A stretch of 12,456 nucleotides of DNA from Clostridia bacterium (GTDB lineage Bacteria > Bacillota > Clostridia > Oscillospirales > CAG-272): the NCBI GenBank assembly GCA_017451975.1, contig JAFTNI010000077.1, positions 1-12,456 of the forward strand, given 5' to 3'. Positions within the stretch are counted from its first letter, which is position 1. Each line of letters starts with the position of its first letter. Below, piece after piece: positions 1 to 6,590 of this stretch. The notes beneath the pieces were generated by a model. That model saw only the letters and a list, made by a program, of their open reading frames with translations, was not told the DNA's origin and made no database searches. A program made the position numbers and the translations under genes.

Positions 1-1
1 C

Positions 2-805
2 CTTAAGCGTATGGGCAGGGACCAGCTTGGCAACGACGTGGCAGATTTCTTCTGCCCCAATACCACAATGGTGCTGGGCAACCGCTTCACGCTCGATATA
101 ATGAAGCACCTGACCTTCGGAAAAATCCCCATGCAGCTTCTGGGCACACCTAGAAACGATATTTTGTTCAGCAGCACGGAAAATGTGCGCGAGCTTAAAG
201 AAAAGCTCGGTCTGCCGCAGGATAAGAAAATTATTCTCTACGCCCCCACGTTCCGCAATGACGGAAAGGATACGGAAGGGAAGAACGTTCTGCGAAGCGG
301 CATAAACCAGATAAACGAAATAGATTTTAACGGGCTTTTCGAGTCGCTTGGCAAAAGGTTCGGCGGCGAATGGGTGTTTATAGGCCGCTTCCATTACCAC
401 GTTGAGCAAATGGTGGATTGGGAAGCGCTCAATAAAAAATATAACGGAAAAATTATAAACGGCAACGCGCACGACGATATGGCAGAATATCTTGTTTGCG
501 CAGACGTGCTTCTTACAGACGCAAGCTCATGTATGTTCGACTATGCCTTGACACGTAAGCCGTGCCTTATTTATTTCCCCGACCTTGAAAACTACGGCAG
601 CAAGGAAAGGGGCTTCTACATCGGTGTCGACGAGCTTCCTTTCCCTGTCTCCAAAACGGGCGGCGAGCTTATTTCCGCCGTTGACTCATTCAACGGCGAA
701 AAATACCTTGCAGACGTAGAAAAAATGTTCAGCGATTTTGGTTATGCAGACGATGAAAATTCGTCGGAGAGGGTAGTAAAATACATATTGGGTGAACAAA
801 AGTGA
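2..805 (+). CDS. CDP-glycerol glycerophosphotransferase family protein (5'-truncated)
   Basis: This is the C-terminal part of a TagB/TagF-like enzyme, which in the known family transfers glycerol phosphate (or a related polyol phosphate) from a CDP-activated donor to a teichoic-acid or capsule-type acceptor at the inner face of the membrane. The frame is open to the window edge (Leu-Lys-Arg precedes the first Met at 11), so the gene begins upstream. Visible family motifs are G-T-P-R-N-D (the donor-site entry region), I-L-Y-A-P-T-F-R, an R-F-H strand end, and near the C-terminus the signature D-M-A-E-Y-L...A-D-V-L-L-T-D-A-S-S-x-M-F-D-Y, followed by K-P-C-L-I-Y-F-P-D and E-R-G-F-Y. The usual T-D-Y-S-S appears here as T-D-A-S-S. 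The stop overlaps the GTG start of the flippase by 4 nt, so the two are translationally coupled in one operon. Family assignment is firm; the exact polymer made is unknown. Confidence 0.88.
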   Translation, partial: LKRMGRDQLGNDVADFFCPNTTMVLGNRFTLDIMKHLTFGKIPMQLLGTPRNDILFSSTENVRELKEKLGLPQDKKIILYAPTFRNDGKDTEGKNVLRSGINQINEIDFNGLFESLGKRFGGEWVFIGRFHYHVEQMVDWEALNKKYNGKIINGNAHDDMAEYLVCADVLLTDASSCMFDYALTRKPCLIYFPDLENYGSKERGFYIGVDELPFPVSKTGGELISAVDSFNGEKYLADVEKMFSDFGYADDENSSERVVKYILGEQK

Positions 806-2226
806 ATTTTATAAGTAAATGGAAAAATATGCCCGATGCGGCGAAATCTTCTATAGTTTTTGCGCTTTCCTCGTTTATTCTCAAGGGAATAAGCTTTATT
901 ACCACACCGATATTCACGCGAATTATGGATTCCTCCTGCTACGGTATTATAGCAACGTATAATTCCTGGCTTTCCATTATCGAGGTTTTCGCAATTCTCG
1001 GTCTTACCTCTGCGGGCGTTTTCAACGTAGGGCTGAACGAATATAAGGAGCAGAGAAGCAGATATATTTCCTCTGTTCTTTCACTTTGCAATATTATGAC
1101 TATTGTGGTTTTCGCCGTTATATTCGCGCTGAAGGCCGTTATAGGTGAAGATTTTCTTTTGCCCACAAACCTGCTTGTTATAATGTTTATATATTTCATC
1201 TTCAGCCCCGCTATGATCTTCTGGGTTACGAGGCAGAGGTATGAATATAAGTACAAGGCGGCGTTTTTCATAACCATAGCCTCCACGCTTGTTTCGCAGG
1301 CGGTTTCCGTTCTTTGCGTTATGTTCATGGAGCAGGACCCCGTAAGCACGAAAATATGGAGCAGCACGCTTGCAACGCTTCTTTTCCAGCTGCCCATATA
1401 CATCATGCTTTACGCAAAGGGCAAATGCTTTATAGATTTCAAAATATGGAAGGGCGTGTTGGCTTTTGCCATTCCGCTTTTGCCGCACTACCTTGCACAG
1501 CACGTTATGTCCGGCTCGGATAAAATAATGATAACCGAGCTTTATTCCGAAAGCGCGGCGGGCATTTACTCCGTTGTGGCGAATATAATCCTTATAGCGA
1601 CGGTTATATGGAGCGCGGTAAACGCTTCGCTCATACCCTTTACTTTCGAAAAGCTTAACGATAAAAAATACGATAGCCTTAATAAAGTTGTCGTGCCAAT
1701 ATTGCTCGTTTACGCTTTTATGTGCGTGGGCGTTTCGCTCATAGCGCCCGAGGTGCTTATGATTTTAGCACCGAAGGAATATTACGGCGGTATATACGCC
1801 GTGCCGCCTATTGTAATAGTTTCGTTTATTTCGTCGCTTTACAATATATATGCAAACGTAGAGTTTTACCATAAAAAATCGGGCGGTATTGCTATATCGA
1901 CCATTGTTTCCACAGTGGTAAACCTTGTACTGAACTATTTGCTTATTCCTTATTTCGGCTTCATTGCCGCCGCATATACAACGCTTGTTTCCAATATCGT
2001 GCTTGTGCTTATGCATTATTTCGGTTACAGACGCTGCCAGAAGGAAAAGGTTTACAACGATAAAATGGTGCTTGCCATAACTCTTGGCTGCATGGCGCTT
2101 TGCATGGCTTGCAATATTCTTTACATAAACAATATCGTAAGATATGCCGTTATAGCCGTTGCGGCGGTTGTGGCGCTTATAAAGCATAAGGCAATTATAA
2201 AAATTATAAAAGCCATGAGAGGCTGA
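802..2226 (+). CDS. Wzx-type polysaccharide flippase (MOP superfamily)
   Basis: Predicted integral membrane flippase of 474 residues that would move lipid-linked sugar units (or a similar surface-polymer intermediate) from the inner to the outer face of the membrane. The N-terminal segment S-F-I-L-K-G-I-S-F-I-T-T-P-I-F-T-R-I-M is typical of polysaccharide biosynthesis/O-antigen flippases. The rest is a run of about 12-14 hydrophobic helices separated by short charged loops, the length usual for this family. The start is GTG inside the overlapping GTGA with the upstream gene's TGA stop, so translation is probably coupled; no ATG lies near. It is the last gene of its operon: a perfect terminator hairpin begins 7 nt after the stop. 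With the transferase upstream it suggests a wall-teichoic-acid, capsule or glycan cluster extending off the left edge. Substrate cannot be told from sequence. Confidence 0.88.
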   Translation: MNFISKWKNMPDAAKSSIVFALSSFILKGISFITTPIFTRIMDSSCYGIIATYNSWLSIIEVFAILGLTSAGVFNVGLNEYKEQRSRYISSVLSLCNIMTIVVFAVIFALKAVIGEDFLLPTNLLVIMFIYFIFSPAMIFWVTRQRYEYKYKAAFFITIASTLVSQAVSVLCVMFMEQDPVSTKIWSSTLATLLFQLPIYIMLYAKGKCFIDFKIWKGVLAFAIPLLPHYLAQHVMSGSDKIMITELYSESAAGIYSVVANIILIATVIWSAVNASLIPFTFEKLNDKKYDSLNKVVVPILLVYAFMCVGVSLIAPEVLMILAPKEYYGGIYAVPPIVIVSFISSLYNIYANVEFYHKKSGGIAISTIVSTVVNLVLNYLLIPYFGFIAAAYTTLVSNIVLVLMHYFGYRRCQKEKVYNDKMVLAITLGCMALCMACNILYINNIVRYAVIAVAAVVALIKHKAIIKIIKAMRG

Positions 2227-2232
2227 TAAAAC

Positions 2233-2263
2233 AAAACCCCGTTTCGTACAGAAACGGGGTTTT
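2233..2263. terminator. Perfect bidirectional intrinsic terminator
   Basis: The left arm AAAACCCCGTTTC (2233-2245) and right arm GAAACGGGGTTTT (2251-2263) pair perfectly over 13 bp around the loop GTACA. A runs on one side and T runs on the other let it work in both directions. It lies between the convergent flippase (+) and flavodoxin-like gene (-). Confidence 0.93.
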
Positions 2264-2277
2264 TAGTAAATAATTTC

Positions 2278-2694
2278 TTATTCGGGGAGCTTTTCAAGCA
2301 CTTCTTTTGCCCAAGCCTTGAGCTCGTCTATTTCTTCGGGTTTAGCGCCCGTGAGGAAAGCAAACATACTGCCCTTAACCTTTTTAACGTCTATAACAGA
2401 TGCTCCGCCTGCCGTGATAAGCTCTTTCATTGCTTCAATAGAGCTATCTGGTGCATCGGTGTAAATTGCAACGTACTGAACTTTATCTCTGGTAAGACCG
2501 CGCAGGAAGCGAGCGAGCGCATCGTCGAGCGATTTGCCTGCCGTGATACCTGCGAAAAGGAGCCTATCTCTGCTGCATTCGTATGCAGGGGGGATTTTAT
2601 CTGCCTTAAGCTCAAGCTCTTCTGCAAGCGCGTTTGTGAAAGTAGCAATTTTACCTTTTTCGGGGTAGTGGAGAATTTTCATTTTTATAGCCAT
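2278..2694 (-). CDS. Flavodoxin-fold family protein, degenerate FMN loop
   Basis: A 138-residue, probably soluble protein. The start M-K-I-L-H-Y followed by T-F-T-N-A-L-A-E-E-L resembles strand 1, loop and helix 1 of flavodoxins. Next come R-L-L-F-A-G-I-T-A-G-K-S-L, resembling the strand 'i-f-G-t-p' plus loop, and a hydrophobic strand V-Q-Y-V-A-I-Y-T-D. The classic FMN-phosphate loop (T/S-x-T-G-N-T) is replaced by P-E-K-G-K-I-A-T, so flavin binding may be lost or altered. Start choice: AAAGGA sits about 10 nt before the ATG at 2694; a second ATG four codons later (M-K-I-L) has a longer spacing. It is a single gene, convergent with the flippase and divergent from the membrane-protein operon. 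It could also be an unrelated small Rossmann-like protein; the fold call is moderate and no function is claimed. Confidence 0.72.
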   Translation of the reverse strand: MAIKMKILHYPEKGKIATFTNALAEELELKADKIPPAYECSRDRLLFAGITAGKSLDDALARFLRGLTRDKVQYVAIYTDAPDSSIEAMKELITAGGASVIDVKKVKGSMFAFLTGAKPEEIDELKAWAKEVLEKLPE

Positions 2695-2731
2695 GGGTGT
2701 TGTTTCCTTTCAAAATTTATTTTATATAAAT

Positions 2732-2740
2732 ATTTTACCA
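2732..2740 (-). promoter_or_regulatory. Possible extended -10 promoter for the flavodoxin-like gene
   Basis: Read on the minus strand this is TGG-TAAAAT, an extended -10 pattern (TGn plus a TATAAT-like box) about 38 nt upstream of the ATG. No convincing -35 box lies 16-18 nt further upstream, so this is tentative. Confidence 0.35.
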
Positions 2741-2813
2741 TAAAAAAGTATTCTTGTGGGGATTTTTCCAAAAATTCCTTTTCGTCTTTTTTTACGATAT
2801 ATCTGCTCTTTAA

Positions 2814-2821
2814 TTGTGCAA
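2814..2821 (+). promoter_or_regulatory. TTGTGCAA motif (copy 1)
   Basis: TTGTGCAA lies 105 nt before the ATG of the two-helix membrane protein. A TTGAAA (2826-2831) follows 4 nt later and could be a -35 box, but I see no good -10 at the right spacing. This is one of four intergenic copies of the motif. Confidence 0.35.
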
Positions 2822-2926
2822 GTTTTTGAAAAATATGAACATTTTGTAAACAACGCTGAAAAATGCAAAAAAATGCGCCTGAAGAGCGTCTTATTATATG
2901 AAAACATTTTTATTAAGGAGAACGGT

Positions 2927-3781
2927 ATGAAAAATCTTTTTGGTATTGAACTGGGCAACGAAGAAAAAGCGGAAAGCTACGGCGAATGCGAGCTTTTTAT
3001 TATCCGACGCGTGGAAAGCGAGCTTTCCGAAAAGCAGGATGAAATCGGCGAAGAGCTGGAGGAGCAGGGCAAGAAGGCATCGCTGCCCATGTGGCTTGAT
3101 ATCGTGAAAATGATATGCTTCGCCGTTTTTATGATAACGGCTGTCGCTATTGTAAGAGCTTGGGGCGAAATAGGTGCAAAAGCCTTTACCAATGCGCCGT
3201 GGCTAACCGCCGCCGCGCTTGTTTGCGGCGCTGCGGCGCTTGCAATCTGGCTTATGGAAAGAAACAAAAATAAAACCGTGGCAGAAAGCGAAGAGCTGAA
3301 GGATTATATTGCCGAGGCAGAGAAAATACACGCTGAAAGCCTTGCTTCGCTCGGTGTGCCCGTTGATGCAAAGCATACAGACGTTTTTTCTTACCCTTAT
3401 AAATTTAAAAACGGCAAAGAAAAAAGATACAGCGACTTTTTTGACTATTTGAATAACGAATGGCACGTTTTCCGCGAGGGCGATATGCTTTGCTTTGCCG
3501 ATTGCGGCGCAGTTATAGCAATTCCCACAGACGATATATTGGGTATTTACAAGGTTAATAAGCGCGTGAAATTCTGCGGCTGGAACAAGGAAACAGAGTT
3601 TAACAAGGGCGAATACAAGCAATATAAAATCACGAACGATAACGGCGGCGTGCTTTATATAAAGCCGTGCTACGCTTTGCGCTTCCGCAGCTTCGGCGAG
3701 GATTATGAGTTTATTTTTCCCGCATACGAGCTTGAAACCTTCACAAGCCTTACGGGCGCGCCCGTTAAAGAGGAGGTGTGA
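2927..3781 (+). CDS. Unknown two-helix membrane protein
   Basis: A 284-residue protein I do not recognise. Residues 1-55 are acidic and helical (E-S-E-L-S-E-K-Q-D-E... possible coiled coil). Two hydrophobic helices lie at about 57-77 and 92-109 with a short loop, giving a hairpin with both ends on the same, probably cytoplasmic, side. A helical linker spans about 118-142. The C-terminal 140 residues are beta-rich with alternating hydrophobic strands (C-A-V-I-A-I-P-T-D-D-I-L-G-I-Y) that could be a small PH-like barrel; that is only an impression. Start choice: ATG at 2927 has AAGGAG 6 nt upstream (2915-2920). The frame is open back to 2756, but that part has no ribosome site and is AT-rich low-complexity sequence. 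It is followed 9 nt later by a small membrane protein gene, so the two form an operon ending at the terminator near 4100-4130. Confidence 0.82.
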   Translation: MKNLFGIELGNEEKAESYGECELFIIRRVESELSEKQDEIGEELEEQGKKASLPMWLDIVKMICFAVFMITAVAIVRAWGEIGAKAFTNAPWLTAAALVCGAAALAIWLMERNKNKTVAESEELKDYIAEAEKIHAESLASLGVPVDAKHTDVFSYPYKFKNGKEKRYSDFFDYLNNEWHVFREGDMLCFADCGAVIAIPTDDILGIYKVNKRVKFCGWNKETEFNKGEYKQYKITNDNGGVLYIKPCYALRFRSFGEDYEFIFPAYELETFTSLTGAPVKEEV

Positions 3782-3790
3782 GAATTCACC

Positions 3791-4093
3791 ATGGATTCTA
3801 CCGCCAAAACGGTTACGACCGTAAACCTTATTTTTTCGGGGATTTTATGGCTGCTCGGCTTGCTTATGTTTATTTTTAACGTATGCGGGCTTTGGGCGGC
3901 GTGGCACATTGCGGGCTTCGGGGTGATATTTTACATTCCCTTTCCTCTTGCTTCGCAAATTATCGCGCTTGCATATTCCTTTCTGGATGCAGATGCGGGC
4001 AGAAAATGCAAAATTATAAATTCGGTTTCTCTTGCAGTTTCCGTTGCCGTTACGGTATTTACAGTAACGGTATCTGCGGGCTGGTTTTGGTAA
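3791..4093 (+). CDS. Unknown small membrane protein (three helices)
   Basis: A 100-residue, very hydrophobic protein with helices at about 12-32, 40-63 and 76-96, and a short polar loop D-A-D-A-G-R-K-C-K between helices 2 and 3. The layout of three helices with G-x-W and F-P-L-A-S motifs loosely recalls small integral membrane families with no assigned function; I do not recognise it further. It starts 9 nt after the stop of the upstream membrane-protein gene, and its AGGAGG (3771-3776) lies inside the end of that gene, 14 nt from the ATG, rather long spacing. It is the second and last gene of the operon, with a terminator 7 nt after its stop. Confidence 0.75.
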   Translation: MDSTAKTVTTVNLIFSGILWLLGLLMFIFNVCGLWAAWHIAGFGVIFYIPFPLASQIIALAYSFLDADAGRKCKIINSVSLAVSVAVTVFTVTVSAGWFW

Positions 4094-4099
4094 AGGCTT

Positions 4100-4130
4100 T
4101 CCCTCGGCGCTTTTGCACCGAGGGATTTTT
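4100..4130 (+). terminator. Intrinsic terminator of the two-gene membrane operon
   Basis: The left arm TCCCTCGGCGC (4100-4110), loop TTTT, and right arm GCACCGAGGGA (4115-4125) form an 11-bp stem with one C-A mismatch, followed by TTTTT (4126-4130). Confidence 0.88.
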
Positions 4131-4140
4131 GCGCGCAAAA
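4127..4140. repeat. 14-bp perfect palindrome
   Basis: TTTTGCGCGCAAAA is a perfect palindrome directly after and overlapping the T-run of the terminator. It could be a protein-binding site; no function is shown. Confidence 0.4.
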
Positions 4141-4170
4141 CCTGATGGAAATATGCAATTTTACGCGGAC

Positions 4171-4189
4171 TTGCGCAAAAATTGTGCAT
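4171..4189 (+). promoter_or_regulatory. Tandem TTGCGCAA / TTGTGCAT boxes upstream of the LRR gene promoter
   Basis: TTGCGCAA (4171-4178, a perfect palindrome) and TTGTGCAT (4182-4189) start 11 nt apart, about one DNA helical turn, and end 5 nt before the -35 box at 4195. The second is copy 2 of the intergenic TTGTGCAA-like motif. The arrangement looks like an operator or activator site, but the binding protein is unknown. Confidence 0.4.
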
Positions 4190-4194
4190 AATCC

Positions 4195-4223
4195 TTGCAA
4201 TACGGGCAAAAAAGTGGTATCAT
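4195..4223 (+). promoter_or_regulatory. Sigma-A-type promoter of the LRR surface protein
   Basis: -35 TTGCAA (4195-4200), 17-nt spacer, -10 TATCAT (4218-4223, five of six consensus bases). It is followed by AGAGGA (4251-4256), 7 nt before the ATG at 4264. Confidence 0.6.
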
Positions 4224-4263
4224 AAATATATTGTTTAGAATTGCAAAAAAAGAGGATGAAAAA

Positions 4264-6501
4264 ATGAACGTTCCACCTAATCCCAATTTTATAGAAACCA
4301 AAAATATAAGAAAAAAGAAAGACCCGAAGAAGCCGATAATTATAGCCGCGGCAAGCATACTTGCGGCGGTATTGCTTGGTGTGGCGGCGTTTTTTATTTT
4401 CAAGCCGCACGAACACGAGTTTTCCGCTTGGCGTATAACCGTGCAGGCAGACTGTGAAAACGAGGGCAGGCAAGAGCGCCTGTGTATAGATTGCGACTAC
4501 ACAGAGGTGCAGTCTATCCCCCCGCTTGGGCATAATGAAGCCAGCGTGCCCGGCTACCCGCCGCAGGCGGAAACAGACGGTATGAGCGATAAAATTTATT
4601 GCCTTACCTGCGATAAGGTTCTGAGGGAGCATACCGTAATAAAAGCGACGGGTTCGCAGGGGCTCAGCTACACTGTAGATACGGGCGCTTGCATAATTAC
4701 GGGGCTCGGTACTTGCACGGATACTTACCTTGTTATACCCGAGGAAATAGAGGGTAAAGCCGTTACGGCGATAAACAGCAGCGCCTTTCAGGGCGGTCAA
4801 TTCAAGAGCATTAAAATACCCGAAAGCGTTGGCTATATAGGTGCGTACGCCTTTGCGAAATGCGATAAGCTCGAAAGCGTAGAGCTTCCCGAAACGGTAA
4901 GGCATATATTCGACCACACGTTTGACGGCTGCAAAAGCCTTGAATACGTTGAAATTCCCGCAACGCTCGAAAGCATAGGCCTTAGCGCCTTCTACGGCTG
5001 CGAAAGCCTGCAAAAGGTTTCGTACGATGGGCGCATAGGCGCTGTCGTGCCCGTGGAAAACGTTTCTGCATATGCGTTTTACGGCTGTAAATCGCTTGTT
5101 TACGTAAACTTGGATAATGCCGCGAGAATAGACGATAACGCCTTCGAGGGCTGCATCTCCGTAAGCGAAATTTCGTTTGGCGAAGGGCTTGAAACCATAG
5201 GGAACTACGCATTTCGAGGAACGAACGTAACGGCGCTTTCATTTCCAGCAGGCTTGAAGCATATTTCAAGCGAAGCGTTTTCCGATTGCCCGAACCTTTT
5301 TACAATAGATTTTTACGGCACTGTTGAAGCGTGGAACGCAATAGATAAGCCACCCACTTGGAAAAATCAAGCGGTACATATAAACTGCACCGACGGCGCG
5401 GCAGAGCATATTCCCACTGTAATATACGGCTACCCTGCAACCAACAGGGAAAACGGGCTTACCGACGGCAAAATATGCGATGTTTGCGACACTATAATTG
5501 AGGAGCAGAAAATTATCCACGCGGGCGCGCAGGGGCTTTGGTACAGTGTAAATGAGGATGGCGAAACCTGCATAGTTCAGCACGTAAACACATTTGAAGG
5601 GGAAGAGCTTGTTGTTCCGCAGTATATAGACGGCTACAGGGTTACCTCCATTGGCGCAAGCGCCTTTAAGGATTGCACCTTTATAACAAGCGTGGAAATA
5701 CCCGAAGGGGTTACTTCTATAGACCATTCAGCTTTCAGCGGATGCAGCGGCATAAAGACAGTGATACTGCCCGAAAGCACGGTGGAAATTCTGAACCTTG
5801 CCTTCAGCGGTTGTGTGGGCCTTGAAAGCATAGAACTCCCGCAAAAGCTTGAAAGCATAGGCCCTGCGGCTTTCGGCGGCTGCACATCTCTTGCCTCAAT
5901 AGAGGTTCCCGAAAGCGTGAAAGCTATAGAAAGCGATGCTTTTTCGGGCTGTACGGCGCTTGGCGAGATTTTGCTCGGCGGTGCGCTTGAAAGAATAGGA
6001 AGCGGCGCGTTTTCCCATTGCACGGCTCTTACGGAAATTGTAATTCCCAAAAACGTAACCGAAATAGGCTCAAGCGCCTTTTCAAACTGCACGGCGCTTA
6101 CAGACGCGGTAATTTACGCCAACATTACCACACTTGAGGATGGAATGTTCTACGATTGCGATAAGCTTCTTACAGTAGTGTTGCCGGAAAGCCTTACTTC
6201 TATAGAACAGCTTGCTTTTGCATACTGCAAAGGGCTTTTCAGCATAGAGCTTCCCGAAGGGCTTACGACTATAGGCGCGAGCGCCTTTTGCCAGTGTGAA
6301 AAGCTTTACAGCATCGTTTTGCCGGAAAGCATTACGAGCATAGGGAACCATGCGTTTACATATTGCAAGGCGCTGAAGGAAGCAAACATTCCCGCAGGGC
6401 TTACGAAAATAGAGGAAAACGTTTTCTCATATTGCTATGCGCTCGTTTGCGATATCGTAATTCCGCCGAGCGTAACCGAAATAGGCGAAAATGCATTTTA
6501 G
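4264..6501 (+). CDS. Membrane-anchored BspA-like LRR_5 surface protein, N-terminal part (ends at in-frame amber)
   Basis: This 745-residue product is the front half of a giant cell-surface protein whose frame continues after the stop to 8397. Residues 1-24 are short, cytoplasmic and basic (R-K-K-K-D-P-K-K). One membrane helix at about 25-46 acts as an uncleaved anchor, placing the rest outside. Residues 49-130 are a Cys module: H-E-H-x-F-S-A-W, C64...C74-x-x-C77, then D-G-M-S-D with C113-x-x-C116. LRR_5 repeats of about 23 residues (A-F-x-G-C-x-x-L-x-x-V-x-I-P-x-x-V-x-x-I) fill 155-350. A spacer follows (Y-G-T-V-E-A-W, then C375-T-D-G), a second Cys module (390-420), and a second LRR block from about 445. 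ATG 4264 is chosen because AGAGGA precedes it by 7 nt; the frame is open to a TTG at 4195 that overlaps the promoter. The family usually serves adhesion or ligand binding. The ligand is unknown. The amber truncation may make this a pseudogene. Confidence 0.85.
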   Translation: MNVPPNPNFIETKNIRKKKDPKKPIIIAAASILAAVLLGVAAFFIFKPHEHEFSAWRITVQADCENEGRQERLCIDCDYTEVQSIPPLGHNEASVPGYPPQAETDGMSDKIYCLTCDKVLREHTVIKATGSQGLSYTVDTGACIITGLGTCTDTYLVIPEEIEGKAVTAINSSAFQGGQFKSIKIPESVGYIGAYAFAKCDKLESVELPETVRHIFDHTFDGCKSLEYVEIPATLESIGLSAFYGCESLQKVSYDGRIGAVVPVENVSAYAFYGCKSLVYVNLDNAARIDDNAFEGCISVSEISFGEGLETIGNYAFRGTNVTALSFPAGLKHISSEAFSDCPNLFTIDFYGTVEAWNAIDKPPTWKNQAVHINCTDGAAEHIPTVIYGYPATNRENGLTDGKICDVCDTIIEEQKIIHAGAQGLWYSVNEDGETCIVQHVNTFEGEELVVPQYIDGYRVTSIGASAFKDCTFITSVEIPEGVTSIDHSAFSGCSGIKTVILPESTVEILNLAFSGCVGLESIELPQKLESIGPAAFGGCTSLASIEVPESVKAIESDAFSGCTALGEILLGGALERIGSGAFSHCTALTEIVIPKNVTEIGSSAFSNCTALTDAVIYANITTLEDGMFYDCDKLLTVVLPESLTSIEQLAFAYCKGLFSIELPEGLTTIGASAFCQCEKLYSIVLPESITSIGNHAFTYCKALKEANIPAGLTKIEENVFSYCYALVCDIVIPPSVTEIGENAF
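4408..4653 (+). repeat. Extracellular Cys module 1
   Basis: This segment encodes residues 49-130 of the LRR protein: H-E-H, W, C-x9-C-x2-C, I-P, H-N-E, V-P-G, D-G-x-x-D and C-x2-C in that order. The same order occurs at the end of the TIR protein (12224-12456). Shortened versions occur inside the LRR protein near 5422-5526 and 6709-6820. Confidence 0.7.
4726..5310 (+). repeat. LRR_5 repeat block 1
   Basis: About eight tandem leucine-rich repeats of roughly 23 residues, recognisable by A-F-x-x-C/G anchors about 69 nt apart. The first unit is the cap V-I-P-E-E-I-E-G-K-A-V-T-A-I. The block ends at the Y-G-T-V-E-A-W spacer. Confidence 0.75.
5311..5535 (+). other. Inter-block spacer: Y-G-T-x-E-x-W motif plus Cys module 2
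   Basis: The encoded order Y-G-T-V-E-A-W, K-P-x-x-W, C-T-D-G, G-Y-P-A-T, D-G-K and C-x2-C is repeated after the amber codon (from 6595: Y-G-G-T-V-E-Q-W, K-P-x-x-W, C-A-D-G, G-Y-A-A-T, D-G-I, C-x2-C). Its first part also closes the protein (from 8269). This defines a long supermodule made of an LRR block plus its spacer. Confidence 0.65.
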
Positions 6502-6590
6502 GGCTGCGGCAGGGTGCCTGGCTTCACCATACCCGCAAGCGTTACGAAAATTGGCGCAAACGCCTTTGGCACTTGCTATTCGGCAAGCTT
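5587..6590 (+). repeat. LRR_5 repeat block 2 (contains the amber codon)
   Basis: About thirteen to fourteen LRR_5 units after the cap L-V-V-P-Q-Y-I-D-G-Y-R-V-T. The in-frame TAG at 6499 occupies the variable residue of A-F-x-G-C in one of the last units. Spacing between the A-F anchors on either side is still 23 residues. Confidence 0.75.
6499..6501 (+). other. In-frame amber (TAG) codon interrupting the LRR gene
   Basis: TTT-TAG-GGC-TGC reads A-F-stop-G-C, with the same frame open for 632 further codons to 8397. The replaced residue is the variable x of A-F-x-G-C, often Y, S, E, K or Q in neighbouring units, so a single base change from TAC, TCG, GAG, AAG or CAG suffices. The frame and the repeat register are intact, which argues against an insertion or deletion. 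Confidence 0.9.

Noticed and set aside
2756..2926. 57-residue N-terminal extension of the two-helix membrane protein
   Set aside because: The extension has no ribosome site and is AT-rich spacer sequence; AAGGAG directly precedes ATG 2927.
4195..4263. Upstream TTG start for the LRR gene
   Set aside because: It would overlap the -35 and -10 boxes and lacks a ribosome site, whereas ATG 4264 has AGAGGA at good spacing.
3931..5013. Long minus-strand open frame (360 codons) across the small membrane gene, terminator and start of the LRR gene
   Set aside because: It runs antisense through two supported genes and a terminator, has no ribosome site, and its composition is that of a mirrored repeat gene.
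6499..6513. Frameshift as the cause of the split LRR gene
   Set aside because: Both parts are in the same frame and the 23-residue repeat step is exact across the TAG, so only a base substitution is needed.
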